This document shows, in pieces, positions 23,400 to 34,878 of a stretch of 64,000 nt of DNA (its first letter is position 1; every line of letters starts with the position of its first letter). The stretch covers positions 13,023,872 to 13,087,871 of the forward strand of contig NC_087068.1 of NCBI RefSeq assembly GCF_963678635.1, written 5' to 3'. The notes beneath the pieces are model-generated. The model searched no databases. It was not told the DNA's origin and worked only from the letters and a program-made list of their open reading frames with translations. The position numbers and the translations under genes were made by a program. Origin of the DNA: Symsagittifera roscoffensis. Taxonomy: Eukaryota > Xenacoelomorpha > Acoela > Convolutidae.

Positions 23400-25640
23400 T
23401 TTCCGTCCTAGTTTGATACTGAGGAAGAAACAGAACGAAAATGTCATAGCGCAACCAACCAACTCCATAACATTGTTAATTTGCACAACAACAGCATCAA
23501 CAACTCCGAGCAACACGATCGACCTAGATTTCAACGAAAACATGCCAGCGAAAAGTACACATGGACAGAGCACATTTTAGTGAAAAGATTAAAAAAACTC
23601 CTCAACAGCTATCTCACTTCACGAAACCAATTTTGAACTTGCCGAACCCAAAACAGAAACTAGTTCACCTCTGAAGCAGTTTGAGGAATGTACTACTAAC
23701 CTCATCGACCGTCCTACAGAAGACGTACAGCTAGAAAACCTCATGGCTGCATTCACTGGACTTGAAGACAGGTTGAATGACATTGTCAGTGAGTACAAGC
23801 GGCTTCACAAACAAGATAGCATTTGAACTGACACGACTTCCGCAGTTATCAACAGCGCCCAAAAAACAATAAAAAAACGTTCTTCAAAATACATCTAGCC
23901 GGAAAAACACCTTTATCGCTCTTATCGCCCTGACTCATCAACATTCAGGTCGACTCAAAAGCAGCAGCCAAGGTTTCAACGCAAACTCATCTACTCTAAT
24001 CCACCACAATCAGAACTTGTCCATCAACCTACAACAACACGCAAAAATTCTTTGGAAAAAGCTCAAAAAATACGACGGCGACCCGATAAAATAGAACTTG
24101 TGGAATTTTGCTTCTTCCAAGCTTCTGTTCCCAGTCAGTCATTATGCGACGCCTAAGCATAGACTTACTCGCAAACATTGACAACAGGACGCACTCAACA
24201 AGCTATCGGCAGATACTCATGCAAAAGCTCTATGTTTGCAACTCTTCTTTCATAGCACGAACTGAAAATAAGAAAACCAGTGTTTATTGACAACAACCAC
24301 AAAACAGACTACAGCAACTCCGAAACCAAAAAGAAACAACCGTTTTTAGAAAAATTATCCTTGTTTTCTAGTCTGGTGAAAACATTTCAAACACTTCGAT
24401 TCACGATTGACCTACCTCAACTCCACCATTTACTTGCAGTTTGCAGCCGACAAATTTCACCATTCTGAGTGACAACAGTTGGCCCAACACCCATCCTGAT
24501 GAAGTTTGGCCATCATTGGCTAGACATTTTGCCCTAGTTTGTGACTACTCAACCAGGAAACGATCACTTTTTCATCTAGTCAACCTCTACATCTGGTCCA
24601 AAAAGAAACAGTGAAAGCCAAAACAACAACCATCGCAGCAAAAAGCCATCAAAACGCAGAGACATATTGTCGCAAAGCACAACTAGACTTGATAGAAGGC
24701 AGTTTTCTTGTGTTTTTTTTGTGATCACGAGGATCACTAATTGCAGGGATGTAATTTAAACACACAGATTTGAGCGAAAGCTTATACATGCAATTAATTT
24801 TTGTCCGAATTGCGTTGGACAATACATAACTTAGTTTAAGATTGCATTTAAAGCAAACAAGCATCACTTGCAATAGACTGCATCATAGCAGCATTCATCA
24901 ACAGCAAAACCCAAACAGCCATCGAAAAAATCTTCACACCCGACCATTTAAGTCAAATCATACCTTTCAGTCACAGACTGCAGAAACGCTTCACAAAGTC
25001 ATTGCTATTTTTTCCCCACGTTTGAACTTCCTGACAACGAAGTAATGGGAATTTTTTGCTACATGGTATAGTAGACTCCCTTCAACTAGACAAAAACCTC
25101 GAAACCAAAGAATTCATTATCGATGGATTTCGTGATTGAAAACGATCAATTAATATGGTTTATTCCATTTGGAAACTTCAGAGAGCAACTTTTAGTCGAA
25201 CGTGCTAAGGTGCTCGTCTAGCTAAGCCGAGGAGATGTCCGGGCGCGACAAACACAGCAGCATCTACAGCAGCTACGAACAATTGAAACAAATCAAATTT
25301 CAGACTAAAAAAAAAACAAGCTTCCATCGTTAGAACCAACAACATTGTCCAAGTTACATCTCCAGAAAAAATAAATGGACTAAAAAACTCAACAGGTTCA
25401 GTTTTCACACCTCCTGCTTGGGCAACTGGTAGTTCAATAGCCGATAATCTCGGTAGTTCAGTTTTCAAAGCGTAATCTTCTCACATCAACGACAGCAACG
25501 AAGATACAGAACTCTTCAAACTACCAGTGACAACTTGGAGAAAAGAAATCAACTGATTTGTTCCGGAGGTAACTCTCTCCAAAGACAAAAAGCAAGCCTC
25601 AAAACCTCTTTTGCAGACTACCACCTACATAGAATGACAT
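23400..25640 (+). pseudogene. BEL/Pao-like retroelement remnant, copy A (gag-like, fossil)
   Basis: Scattered plus-strand pieces read like the gag region of a BEL/Pao element: a helical piece around ENLMAAFTGLEDRLNDIV (~23,730-23,790) and a KKYDGDP block near 24,065-24,085, the kind of Lys/Phe-x-GDP-Trp motif found where BEL gag begins its core, followed by LSADTHAKAL. It is heavily broken (many interruptions) and old. The same segment recurs as copy B on both sides of the Gypsy element, which defines the repeat unit. Confidence 0.55.
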
Positions 25641-25965
25641 TACAACCATCAAAACTTTCTTTAAATTACAATTAGCCTGAAATCAACCATTATCGCCCTG
25701 TGCGCCCCAACTCATCAACAGTCATACCGACTCAAAAGCAATAGCCATTGCTTTTAGCAGCAAACTCATCTACTGATATTAACAACAATCGGAAGTTTTC
25801 ATAAAATATCAGCAACACGCGGCAACTATTTTGCAATTCCGCCAAAAAAAGCACAGGCACAGGTCAACACAGCAGCCAACACTGTTCAGTCTGTACTCTA
25901 TTAATTACATAGACATCAAGACTGTTGAAGATCAAGCTCGACAAATACGACGGCGACCCAATGTA
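25641..25965 (+). pseudogene. BEL/Pao-like remnant, copy B, left part
   Basis: The sequence matches copy A from about 23,920 to 24,085 (CATCAACA...GACTCAAAAGCA, then ACGACGGCGACCC) and stops exactly at the 5' LTR of the Gypsy element. Its continuation is found on the far side at 48,015. Old and broken. Confidence 0.55.
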
Positions 25966-26873
25966 TGTGCCAGTCGGTCATATTTGGAAGTTTGACCTTG
26001 AGAAAAGCAAAAAACACTTAATTTTGGGGTGAAATTTAATTTTTCAAAAATTCGAATGGAGCCTGTCATGCACGATTTTCTCGCGATAACTGAAAGTCAA
26101 AAAAGAGAAGTCAGAACAATCGAGTGACAATCGCGGGAAAGTTGCAAGATAAATCAGTAGGAAATTGCTATTCGCAATTTCCGTCACAGTAATAAGATAG
26201 AGTAGAGCTGTCCCATTCGAAACAGAAAGAAGCGTATTCCCACGAACTGGATTATTGTGACTTGACTGGAGTATTATTCTAAGCTGGACTAGAGTGAACA
26301 TTTGGTGGAAAGGTGGACAGCTTGAGTGTCCCAATGGTTCACGAGAAACTACAGTCTAGAGTACAAACTTGTTCTTGTTGTTAAAACTGACAAACATTAA
26401 ACTCATTTTAGTTACATTATTTAATTCTCGAGTTAATTACCGACTGAAGTACTTCCTTTTCTTGAGCGTGCTACAATGTGAGTACTAATTTAAATTTCTA
26501 GAGTGTGTTTTATAATTGTTATGTTGAGGTAAGGCGAGTTTTAGGTTGGTCCATCTGAAATGGATCAAAGTTCCACTGTCTGATAAAAAATAACTTAACG
26601 GATTGTTCCAACCCGGTTTTTAACGGCGTTCATGTATTTTGGGTATCTAGAGACCTAAGTATGAGGACGTTCTTAATTCTAGAGTGGGGGGTATTTTAGT
26701 AGTAGCCTTTAAGCTGTAACGGGTCGTAGTCTCATGTCACAAACGAACCGAATTGGCTCCGACTGATTTGAGGTAGAAAAACACAAGAGATAGTGTCCCT
26801 GACTCTTGAGCCAATAGTTATAGGGCCTATTTTTCTTAAGCCTCATGTGTGACTGCAGTAGACGAATGTTACA
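25966..26873 (+). repeat. 5' LTR of the giant Gypsy element
   Basis: 908 bp, TG...CA. It matches 47,106-48,014 over its whole length with about five differences. It should contain the element's promoter and polyadenylation signals. Four CTTGAG/CTCGAG words occur in it (near 26,312, 26,427, 26,461 and 26,806). The left edge is uncertain by up to three bases, because GTA precedes TGTG at both LTRs. Confidence 0.95.
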
Positions 26874-26884
26874 TAGTGTTTTTA

Positions 26885-26902
26885 TGGCGCTCCTGGGTGT
26901 TT
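26885..26902 (+). promoter_or_regulatory. Candidate tRNA primer-binding site
   Basis: TGGCGCTCCTGGGTGTTT starts 12 bases after the 5' LTR. TGG is the complement of the tRNA CCA end. The rest would pair with an acceptor stem ending CAGGAGC plus a T-stem, as in minus-strand priming of LTR elements. I cannot name the tRNA. The gap after the LTR is longer than usual, so this is tentative. Confidence 0.35.
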
Positions 26903-27337
26903 ACGACATCAAGACTACGGAGTCGAACCCACTTGAGACAGCTTCGGGCTGAATGCCCATTCTAGAGTACCGGCGGTGCGGTTCGACAGGAACGTGCAAA
27001 CCTTCCGGTTGTACCGTGATAGCTTTTTAAGAAAACTCGAGAAAACTTCCTGGTACGCTCTCCGAACGAGGCTTAGCTAACCGAGTAAAGGGGGGCAACT
27101 AGGGGGACAAAAACACGAGCAAAAAGACAAAAAGCAAAACAAAAACCATAAAACGAAAAAAGACAATGACTTTGACACCAGATTAGTTGGATCAAACCTT
27201 TATATTAATTAAATAGTATACCCATACTGTTTTACAAGTTCGATCGTTTCGATCAACCTAGTAATTTAATCCAGTAACCTTAATAAAGAGCCCGAGTGTG
27301 GGGCGTTGTCAAGGGTTTTCAGATAGCTTGGAACTTA

Positions 27338-27547
27338 GCTGAACCAATAGGAGACTTGACTGGAAGAGGTGACCAGCCGAGTGGGAAAGTGGTTCAGGAG
27401 CACTTGAGCTGAACCAATAGGAGACTTGACTGGAAGAGGTGACCAGCCGAGTGAGAAAGTGGTTCAGGAGCTTTTGAGCTGAACCAATAGGAGACTGGAC
27501 TGGAAGAGGTGACCAGTCGAGTGGGAAAGCAGCCAAGAAGGATTTGG
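27338..27547 (+). repeat. Three tandem 70-bp repeats in the leader
   Basis: Units begin GCTGAACCAATAGGAGACT at 27,338, 27,408 and 27,478, giving an exact 70 bp period with few differences; the third unit fades near its end. Each unit holds GGTGACCAG(C/T)CGAGTG. They are not coding. They could bind protein or fold in the RNA. Confidence 0.92.
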
Positions 27548-27746
27548 CAGTTCTCGAGTTCTCAAGTTGGGCAGAACGGGTATCGTTAAAATTCACATTA
27601 CATTATAGGAAATAAGTGTAAAATTGGATAAGCGTTTTCCCCCTGTTTTGAGAAACGTTTTTACTTGAGCAGGCCTGGAGACAGGTCTACGGTTTTCTCT
27701 TGAGAGGTTTAGCACCCGGCGCTTAAGGTAATTTTAGGCTTAAGAA

Positions 27747-27825
27747 GGGGGGCTAAAAAGGGGGGAGGTTAGACGGGGGGCTGGTTAAGTTAAAGGTTGG
27801 CGGTTGTAAATTGTAAAAAGGGGGG
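27747..27825 (+). other. Cluster of four G6 runs, possible G-quadruplex
   Basis: GGGGGG occurs at 27,747-27,752, 27,760-27,765, 27,775-27,780 and 27,820-27,825. Three runs lie within 34 bases. Further G6 runs occur near 27,090, 27,952, 28,003 and 28,260. On the RNA strand these could form G-quadruplex structure. Confidence 0.5.
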
Positions 27826-28393
27826 AAATTAGAGTAACTAATTAGTCGACATCGTTGATTTAGTTACATTAGTCATTTACACGCGTTGGTCATAGGAAGC
27901 GGATATCCAAAATTGGAATTAGGTTGAGGTAGGTACCCTGGTCGGATCGGTAGGGGGGAACGGACATAGACAGTTTTTGTGTTACCCCATAAGATCGCTA
28001 GCAGGGGGGAAGGAAACGCGTGGCAATTAGGTACCAGACATTTTTTCGATAGAAGGTAGAAATTTGTCACCTTTGAATTTTAGGTGGCTCATCTTTCCGT
28101 TTTTATTACTTTTTCTAGCTTGGATTTTTGTTGCATTTTGGTGAGGATTTGTGTTTAGTTTTCATACGAACAGGTGATCACAAGATACCTGCGCACAGGT
28201 TTTGGTCTCAAGTTGCTTGGAACATTGAAAGAGAGGTAATTAAAAAGAAATAAGAAAAAGGGGGGTCAGCATTTGGCTTTTAAGAGAGGGTTTTTGGGAA
28301 AATTTTACTAGAGCTTGAGTGGCGGTACAAGGTACAGTGAATCAAGAAGTCCCCATAACGAAGAAGAAAGAGGTCCCATCGCTCAGACACTTG

Positions 28394-29220
28394 TCAACAG
28401 TCTTGGGACAGTGCCAAAGAAGTCCTGGGACAGTGTTGGACCAGAACATTCTTGATACAGTCTTGGGACAGTGGTCTTGGGACAGTGGTCTTGGGACAGT
28501 GGTCTTGGGACAGTGGTCTTGGGACAGTGGTCTTGGGACAAGGGTCTTGGGACAGGGTCTTGGGACAGTGGTCTTGGGACAGTGGTCTTGGGACAAGGGT
28601 CTTGGGACAGGGTCTTGGGACAGTGGTCTTGGGACAGTGGTCTTGGGACAGTGGTCTTGGGACAGGGTCTTGGGACAGTGGTCTTGGGACAGTGGTCTTG
28701 GGACTGAGTCTTGGGACAGTGGTCTTGGGACAGTGGTCTTGGGACAAGGGTCTTGGGACAGGGTCTTGGGACAGTGGTCTTGGGACAGTGGTCTTGGGAC
28801 AGGGTCTTGGGACAGGGTCTTGGGACAGTGGTCTTGGGACAGTGGTCTTGGGACAAGGGTCTTGGGACAGTGGTCTTGGGACAGTGGTCTTGGGACAAGG
28901 GTCTTGGGACAGTGGTCTTGGGACAGTAGTCTTGGGACAGTGGTCTTGGGACAGTAGTCTTGGGACACTAGCCTTGGGATAGTAGTCTTGGGACAGTAGT
29001 CTTGGGACACTAGCCTTGGAACAGTAGTCTTGGGACACTAGCCTTGGGACACTAGCCTTGGGACAGTAGTCTTGTGACACTAGCCTTGGGATAGTACTCT
29101 CAGGACAAGGGTCTTGGGACACTGACGAAGTACTGGGACAGTACCGAACAGTCTTGGGACAGTAGAAAGAAGCCTGGGACGGTACAAAGAAGAGTAGGGA
29201 CGGTAACTGGAAGTCTTAGG
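28394..29220 (+). repeat. ~14-bp minisatellite (CTTGGGACAGTGGT) in the leader
   Basis: About 40 or more tandem units of 13-14 bp, mainly CTTGGGACAGTGGT, CTTGGGACAAGGGT and CTTGGGACAGGGT, span ~28,460-28,970. More diverged units (CTTGGGACACTAGC) run to about 29,130, with single decayed units on both sides. The unit length is not a multiple of three and the unit lacks stops in most frames, so long open frames appear on both strands (repeats of Leu-Gly-Gln-Trp and of Pro-Lys-Thr-Thr). I regard these as by-products of the repeat. Confidence 0.97.
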
Positions 29221-29475
29221 ACAGTATAAACATTGAAGTAAAATTACAACAAGTTGTTTTAAGACAGAATTAAGACAGAACAAGACTAATTGGAACCCGG
29301 TACGGTTGGGACCACATATAAAGAAAGTTACTCGAAGATTTTAGAGAACTGGAACAAGGTTTTTATCACGTTGTATATATTTTTTAAGAATTTGTTTCCA
29401 CAAATTTTTTTTATTCTTAGAATAGAATCGTGTATATAATAATATTGTAAATAAGAGCAATTGTAAATAGAAATA

Positions 29476-32045
29476 ATGAGACGGAGTAGGGTACCGGTGC
29501 TTGAAAAAAAGTCAAGTGGATCAAACACGAAATATAACTCGTCGCTGCGTGGAACGACATCAAGGAGCCCAGGCAAAACAAAAAATAACTTTTCAGTTAG
29601 CATGGTCAGCACGAGGAGTGGCACCGAGAGCAAGACGCGAGAAGATGCGAGGGAAAAACAAGTGGAGCCTACAATCGAAATCGACCTAGAGACACCAGAC
29701 CAGAGCGTAGATGAACTGGAGAAAAAGACGACGGAGTCAACTCCAATGCCCAATGCAGAAGAACCAAACCCGAAACCCATAGAGTTCTCACCAATAGACA
29801 ATGTGGAAGATGCAATAGGCAACACCGAAGAAACGGTGAAAGAAGACTCTCAAGTAAAAAAGACATCTTTTACAGAAAGGTTGGCGATGATGGTCGGAAT
29901 AAAAACGAAAGAAAACATGACTGAAGAACCAAAAGCTGAAAGAGCACGAACATTTGGGACAGTGAGCACGAAGACGACAGAAGCCAATCCAAGAGAGGAA
30001 CAAAATAAAGCAGAAGCTACGGCCGAAGACAGACCGACGGCTGACCATGAAGAGGCTACTATTGAGCTAGGTGACTTGATGGCGAAATTGAATCAGATTG
30101 ACCAAAAAACTGAAGCACAGCGAAGAGGACAGAGAATTGATAAGAAAAGAATTAAGATACAACAAACACGAGTATCTGGATAGTTATTTTAACCTGGCTA
30201 AGGCAACAGATGAGAGACTCAAGGAGATGTCAGATAAGGTAGAAGCCACCAATGAAGAACGAGATAAGAACATCAAAAAAGATATGCAACAGTTGAAAAA
30301 CCGATATGATGATGTCAACAGCCAATTACGTAGCCTGGAAAAGAGAATGGACACAATGAGCAAAAATCAGGCCGAAAGTTCATGTGCAATACAGACGAAA
30401 TTGGATGCAATCTTGAGAAATTCTACCTCACAAGAAAGACCGGCAGCGGATCGCACGCAAGGCACCAGAGTTGACTTTGTGGAACCACAAAGGGGCAAAC
30501 GACAATCGACACCGTTGCCCTTAACCCGGGATACGGTGAGCATAGCACCAACAGCTGCTAAAACCATCATGAAGAATGGAACGTCAAGTACAACGACTGG
30601 CCCGGGGGACTCAACAGCTAACAGCAACGCAGGTCCGGATGCTATGACATGGGCAAGCACTTGGGAGATGATGAACAGGACTCTAGAGGCCTTCGCCACG
30701 AGAAACACTGACTCGAGCGATAGGAGGGACGGAAAATCAAGAAAAACTTTCAAGAAGCCAAAGGAATTCAAAGACGACTCCGATGGATGCATCGACACTT
30801 GGGTGGAAGTGATGAGATTACACCTAGAGCAAGATAACTTAAATGATGAAAGACAAGCATGCACAGCCATACTCAGCAACTTAGAAGGCACGGCATTAAA
30901 ATGCGTGGTCGCAAAGAAAGAAGAAGAACGCGACACCGCGGACAAGATCTTCGAGATATTGCTGAATCGATTCGAGTCAGGCATGAAGGGTCACCAAGCG
31001 ATGATGCGATTTGAAAAGAGAAGGCAGAGGGACGACGAGTCAATAGATCGGTTCCTAGATGATCTCGAGAGCTTGAGAAGAAGGAGTGACCCAGAGGAGT
31101 CGACAAACAGAAGAAACTTTAGCATTGCCTCGAAGTTCATTGATGGGGTAAAAAGTGACGACCTAAGGACAATGTTAGCAACATACTACACATTGTCAAA
31201 AGACAGCGCACCAACCCCAGAAGAAATGAGACAGAAATCAAGGGAATACATGCTGATGAAGCCCAAGAAATACTCATATTCAGAAAACAGGAACACACAG
31301 GGGGGAGGCCAACCCCAGAGGTCATCATGGTACAAACCTAGAGATGATATGAACAAGCGCAGACTGCACAACATACAAACAAGGCATGAAGAGCCTAGGA
31401 TACGCATCGGATGAGGAGGACATGAGCCAGATGGAGGAACACGAGTACTATAGTGGCTTAATCATCAAGATAGGCGCAAGATGCTTCTTCTGTAACCAGG
31501 AGGGGCACTTCAGAAAGGATTGTCCCTTGTTCTGGGAAGCGGTCAAGGACCAGAGTCACCCCAAACATAAGTTGGCATTAGCGGCAGTGCAGAATCAGCG
31601 GAATAGACAAAACGAGATTGAATCTAGGAACTTAGGAGCACCAAGCACGGAATGGCCGACGAAAACAGTGAAAGCTGTAACACATGTTAATGGTGCGATA
31701 GAGTCCGCGGCCAGGGACTCTCTAGAGATAAACTATGAGAAAGCGGCAACGGAAGCAATTGCCAAAGTGAAACAGGATCTGGCTGCGAAAGAAATAGAGC
31801 AACGACTGAAGCTGGAGATCGAAAGACAGAATTTCAATGAGGCATTAACCGGATCAAACCCAACACCAGAGGCTGTACCAGGCTCAACAAAGACCGGGAA
31901 TGGTAGCACTGTAAAAATGGTGACGGGAAAACCATTCGGCATATCGAAAATCGGGGCTAAAATAATGTCGATAATCACAGTGGGCGGCCACGAGGTAAAC
32001 CAGAAACTTGAGCGAACCGAGCGACCAGACAATAATGCACATTGA
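29476..32045 (+). pseudogene. gag: gag region of the Gypsy element
   Basis: The first ATG of a long coding stretch is at 29,476. The N-terminal part is acidic and charged; a coiled-coil-like stretch follows near 30,190-30,360. A capsid-like core lies at about 30,760-31,110 (DTWVEVMRLHL ... LSNLEGTALKCVV ... DKIFEILLNRF), the usual Ty3/Gypsy Gag pattern. A CCHC zinc knuckle (C-x2-C-x4-H-x4-C) lies at 31,482-31,523, followed by a charged tail. Gag would form the particle shell and bind element RNA. The region is interrupted a few times; in this family one shift between gag and pol may be programmed. Confidence 0.85.
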
Positions 32046-32289
32046 CGTGTACGCAGATTACTTGATTTGTATAAGCCCACAAACGACTTCTAGAGCGCTG
32101 AGAGCACTACTCACGAGAGGGGGCAGCAAGTCGGTCCGTGTTGACAACAGGTATACTGAAGCTTATGGTCCACACGAGGTGATGCTAAATATAGATGAAA
32201 TAAACATCTATACCAAGACAATGATAACATGTGACGAAGACCTAATTGGGCAAATCTACGTAGGGAAAGAAGAGTTGAAAGTGAGATCG

Positions 32290-32700
32290 ATTGGACACTG
32301 CGCTATGCTTGAAGAAGATGCGATGCACATCGGGACAGTGGCAGATGTGACAGAGCACGTGCTAGACATAAGTGGCAAAAAGACTCAACTACGTGGGCTA
32401 CTTGATACGGGAGCAGTCTTGAGCGTCATACCAATCGAAACTTGGGAGCGGATGGGCTTTGACAAAGGTGATTTGATAGACTCGAGAATACGGCTGTCAG
32501 CTGCAAACAAAGGGGCCCTTCGGGTGCTGGGCAGGACGCCGATAATAGCCCTCAACTTGGGGGAACGTAACCTGTGGATGAGCTTTATCGTGGTAGAAAA
32601 CCTAGATGAATCTGACCAATTCATTTTGGGCAGAGACTTCATCAGGAATTTCGACGTAACGATTGATCTAAATAACGCAATGTTCAGGATACGGAACCCG
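32290..32700 (+). pseudogene. pol: Aspartic protease domain of pol
   Basis: A retropepsin-type core is visible: LLDTGAVLSVIP with the catalytic Asp-Thr-Gly at 32,404-32,412, then a hydrophobic sheet and ILGRDFI near 32,620-32,645, matching the second conserved block. It would cut Gag and Pol polyproteins. Its place between gag and RT is standard for Ty3/Gypsy. A linker of about 800 bp separates it from the RT core. Confidence 0.88.
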
Positions 32701-33479
32701 GATAGGAGGTACGCAATCAAACCGGTAAATTTAATAATGGCAAATTAAAACAACGCACCGGTATTCTTGAGTAGGAGGGTGAGGCTAAAAGCGAATGAAG
32801 CGGCAATCGTAGGCTTGAGGATGAAAAATTACAATGAACTAAGTGACAACAAGCAGGTGTGTGTAGTTCCGAACCCTAATAGTCAAAGTGCTGCTGTTTT
32901 AGGAAGATCCTTCTCGATAACGAAGAGCGGCCTCTGCGTCAGTGTCTTGTTGAATACCCTTGATATACCGATCACGATACAGAGAGGGAGGAAACTGGGA
33001 TATGCTTTACCGGTTAAAACTCGATATGAAACGATCGAGGACTCAAAACAAAATGAAGTTGTTGATTGTCCCAATCATAGGGACAAAATTTGTATCTTGA
33101 GACGATTGCAGAAAATAAAAGATTCTTCAGGTCTTATTAAATCACTTAAGTCAGAAACGGATGATGGGCTGTCGAGCTGTTCGAACTTTCCAGAGCGACC
33201 CACACTAGATGAAATGCAAAATGAAAAACCGGTTCTGCCGGAGATTGAACATTTGAGGGGCAAACTGAAAGATGAACAGCTCGAAGCCATCAAGGACGTA
33301 CTAGAGCGGAACGAGGAAGTTTTTTCGAGGCAGAAGGCGGATATCGGGTGTTGTAATTTCGTTGAGCATGAAATAGAACTTGAGTAAAACGCGGTACCAC
33401 ACAGGGAGGGGGCGAGGCGCATGACCCCACACAAATCGGACGCGTGTAGAAAATAAATCGAGACGTTACTAGAGTATGA

Positions 33480-34120
33480 CATGATAGAACCATCCAAGTC
33501 ACCGTGGGCGTGTGGAGTAGTGATGGCCAAAAAGAAAGGCGACCAGTTGAGGTTTTGTTGTGATTTTCGATACCTGAACTCCGTCACGGTGAAGGATAGC
33601 TATCCCATACCTAGGATTGATGAGAGCCTCTCGAAGTTAGGTGATGCAAAATTTTTTACGACTCTTGATTTAGGCTCGGCCTTTTGGCAAGTACCACTAA
33701 GGAAGCAGGACAGGGACAAGACAGGGTTTGCCTGCGAGTTGGGTCTGTTTCAATGGAAACGGATGCCGTTTGACTTTGCAATGCCACAGCCACGTTTCAG
33801 CGATTGATGGCACACGCGCTGATAGGCGTAACGAAGAAGTATGGCAACCTGGTAATGTGCTACGTGGATGACGTGGTAATAGCGACGCCAACACTGGAAG
33901 ACCACATTGAGAGACTTGACGAAGTGTTTGCATGCATGAAGAGGTCGGGCTAAAGTGTAAACCATCAAAGTGCGAGATACTCAAGGACTCAATAAAATAC
34001 TTGGGCAGGATTGTAGACAAGCACGGCATCAGACCTGATACGGACGCCGTGGAAGCAGTCCTGACCTGGAAATCACCGAAGACGGAGCACCAGTTGATGA
34101 GATTCCTGGGTTTCGCTAAC
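33480..34120 (+). pseudogene. pol: Reverse transcriptase domain of pol
   Basis: The conserved fingers/palm blocks appear in order: SPWACGVVMAKKKG, RFCCDFRYLN, FFTTLDLGSAFWQVPL (first catalytic Asp), the YVDD box at 33,861-33,872 (catalytic Asp pair), then KCEILKDSIKYLG. This is a Ty3/Gypsy-type RT that copies element RNA into DNA. It is broken and belongs to the interrupted gag-pol. Confidence 0.92.
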
Positions 34121-34279
34121 TATTATAGAGAGTTCATCAAAGGCTATGCAGACAAGGTATACCCGATGCAACAATTAATGAGACACAAGGGCAAGAAGTT
34201 CACGTGGAACAACGCAGCAGAAGAGTCATTCCAGAGAATAAAGAAAGAGCTATGTGAGGCACCAGTACTGGGCATGCCG

Positions 34280-34680
34280 ACTGAGAAAGGGATGTACGTG
34301 CTGGACACGGATGCGTCGGTAGTCGCGATTTCTGGGATTCTCCACCAAGAGCAAGAATGGAAAGGGAAGACAGTCTTGAGACCAATAGCGTACGGGAGCA
34401 AAGTCCTGAGTGACACGGAAATGAAGTACGGAGCACCAAAAGCAGAGATGTTCGCGGTGGTTACCTTTGTCGAGAAATACAGGGCATACCTGGGCAGTGA
34501 GCCATTTAAGTTGCGAGTCGACAATCGAGCACTGAGCTGGCTGAAAACGTACCCAATGGACCAAAGTTACATTGGGAGGTGGATAGTTCGCCTGGACGGA
34601 TACAACATGATAATTGAGCATAGAACGCGAGATAAACATCAGAATGCCGACAGCTTGAGTAAGAAGACGGAGTTCTATGA
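34280..34680 (+). pseudogene. pol: RNase H domain of pol
   Basis: The sequence shows VLDTDASVVAISGILHQ (first acidic residue), RPIAYGSKVL, the KAEMFAVVTFVEKYRAYL helix and LRVDNRALSWL, then the HQNADSLSK end. This is the standard Ty3/Gypsy RNase H layout. It would remove RNA from RNA-DNA hybrids during reverse transcription. Confidence 0.92.
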
Positions 34681-34878
34681 GAGACAAGAGCAAAGAGAAG
34701 CAGACAGACCTGAAATCAAAGATGGCTTCTCATTCATGGACAAGGAAACGTACGACAGTCTTCCACTCACGAGATGGCTGGACAAGTCAGGCAAACCGAT
34801 AGAAGATCATCCTGAATTGCCTAAAGAGCCTCCAGAGAAGACCATCTTGAAGACTTACTTTATCACACAGCTGATGGG

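Larger units (their letters stand above)
26874..29475 (+). other. 2.6 kb untranslated leader of the Gypsy element
   Basis: Between the 5' LTR and gag lie 2.6 kb without a convincing gene, unusually long for a leader. It contains a candidate primer-binding site, a 70 bp triple tandem repeat, at least seven G6 runs, and a long ~14 bp minisatellite. Packaging, dimerisation or internal-initiation signals would be expected in this region; which part does what is unknown. Confidence 0.7.

Noticed and set aside
28319-29122. Long open frames on both strands across the minisatellite (up to about 240 codons)
   Set aside because: They are made only of the translated 13-14 bp repeat, occur on both strands and in several frames, and contain no non-repeat domain.
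28394-29220. CRISPR-like array
   Set aside because: Units are 13-14 bp with no unique spacers, lie inside a retroelement leader and the genome is animal-like.
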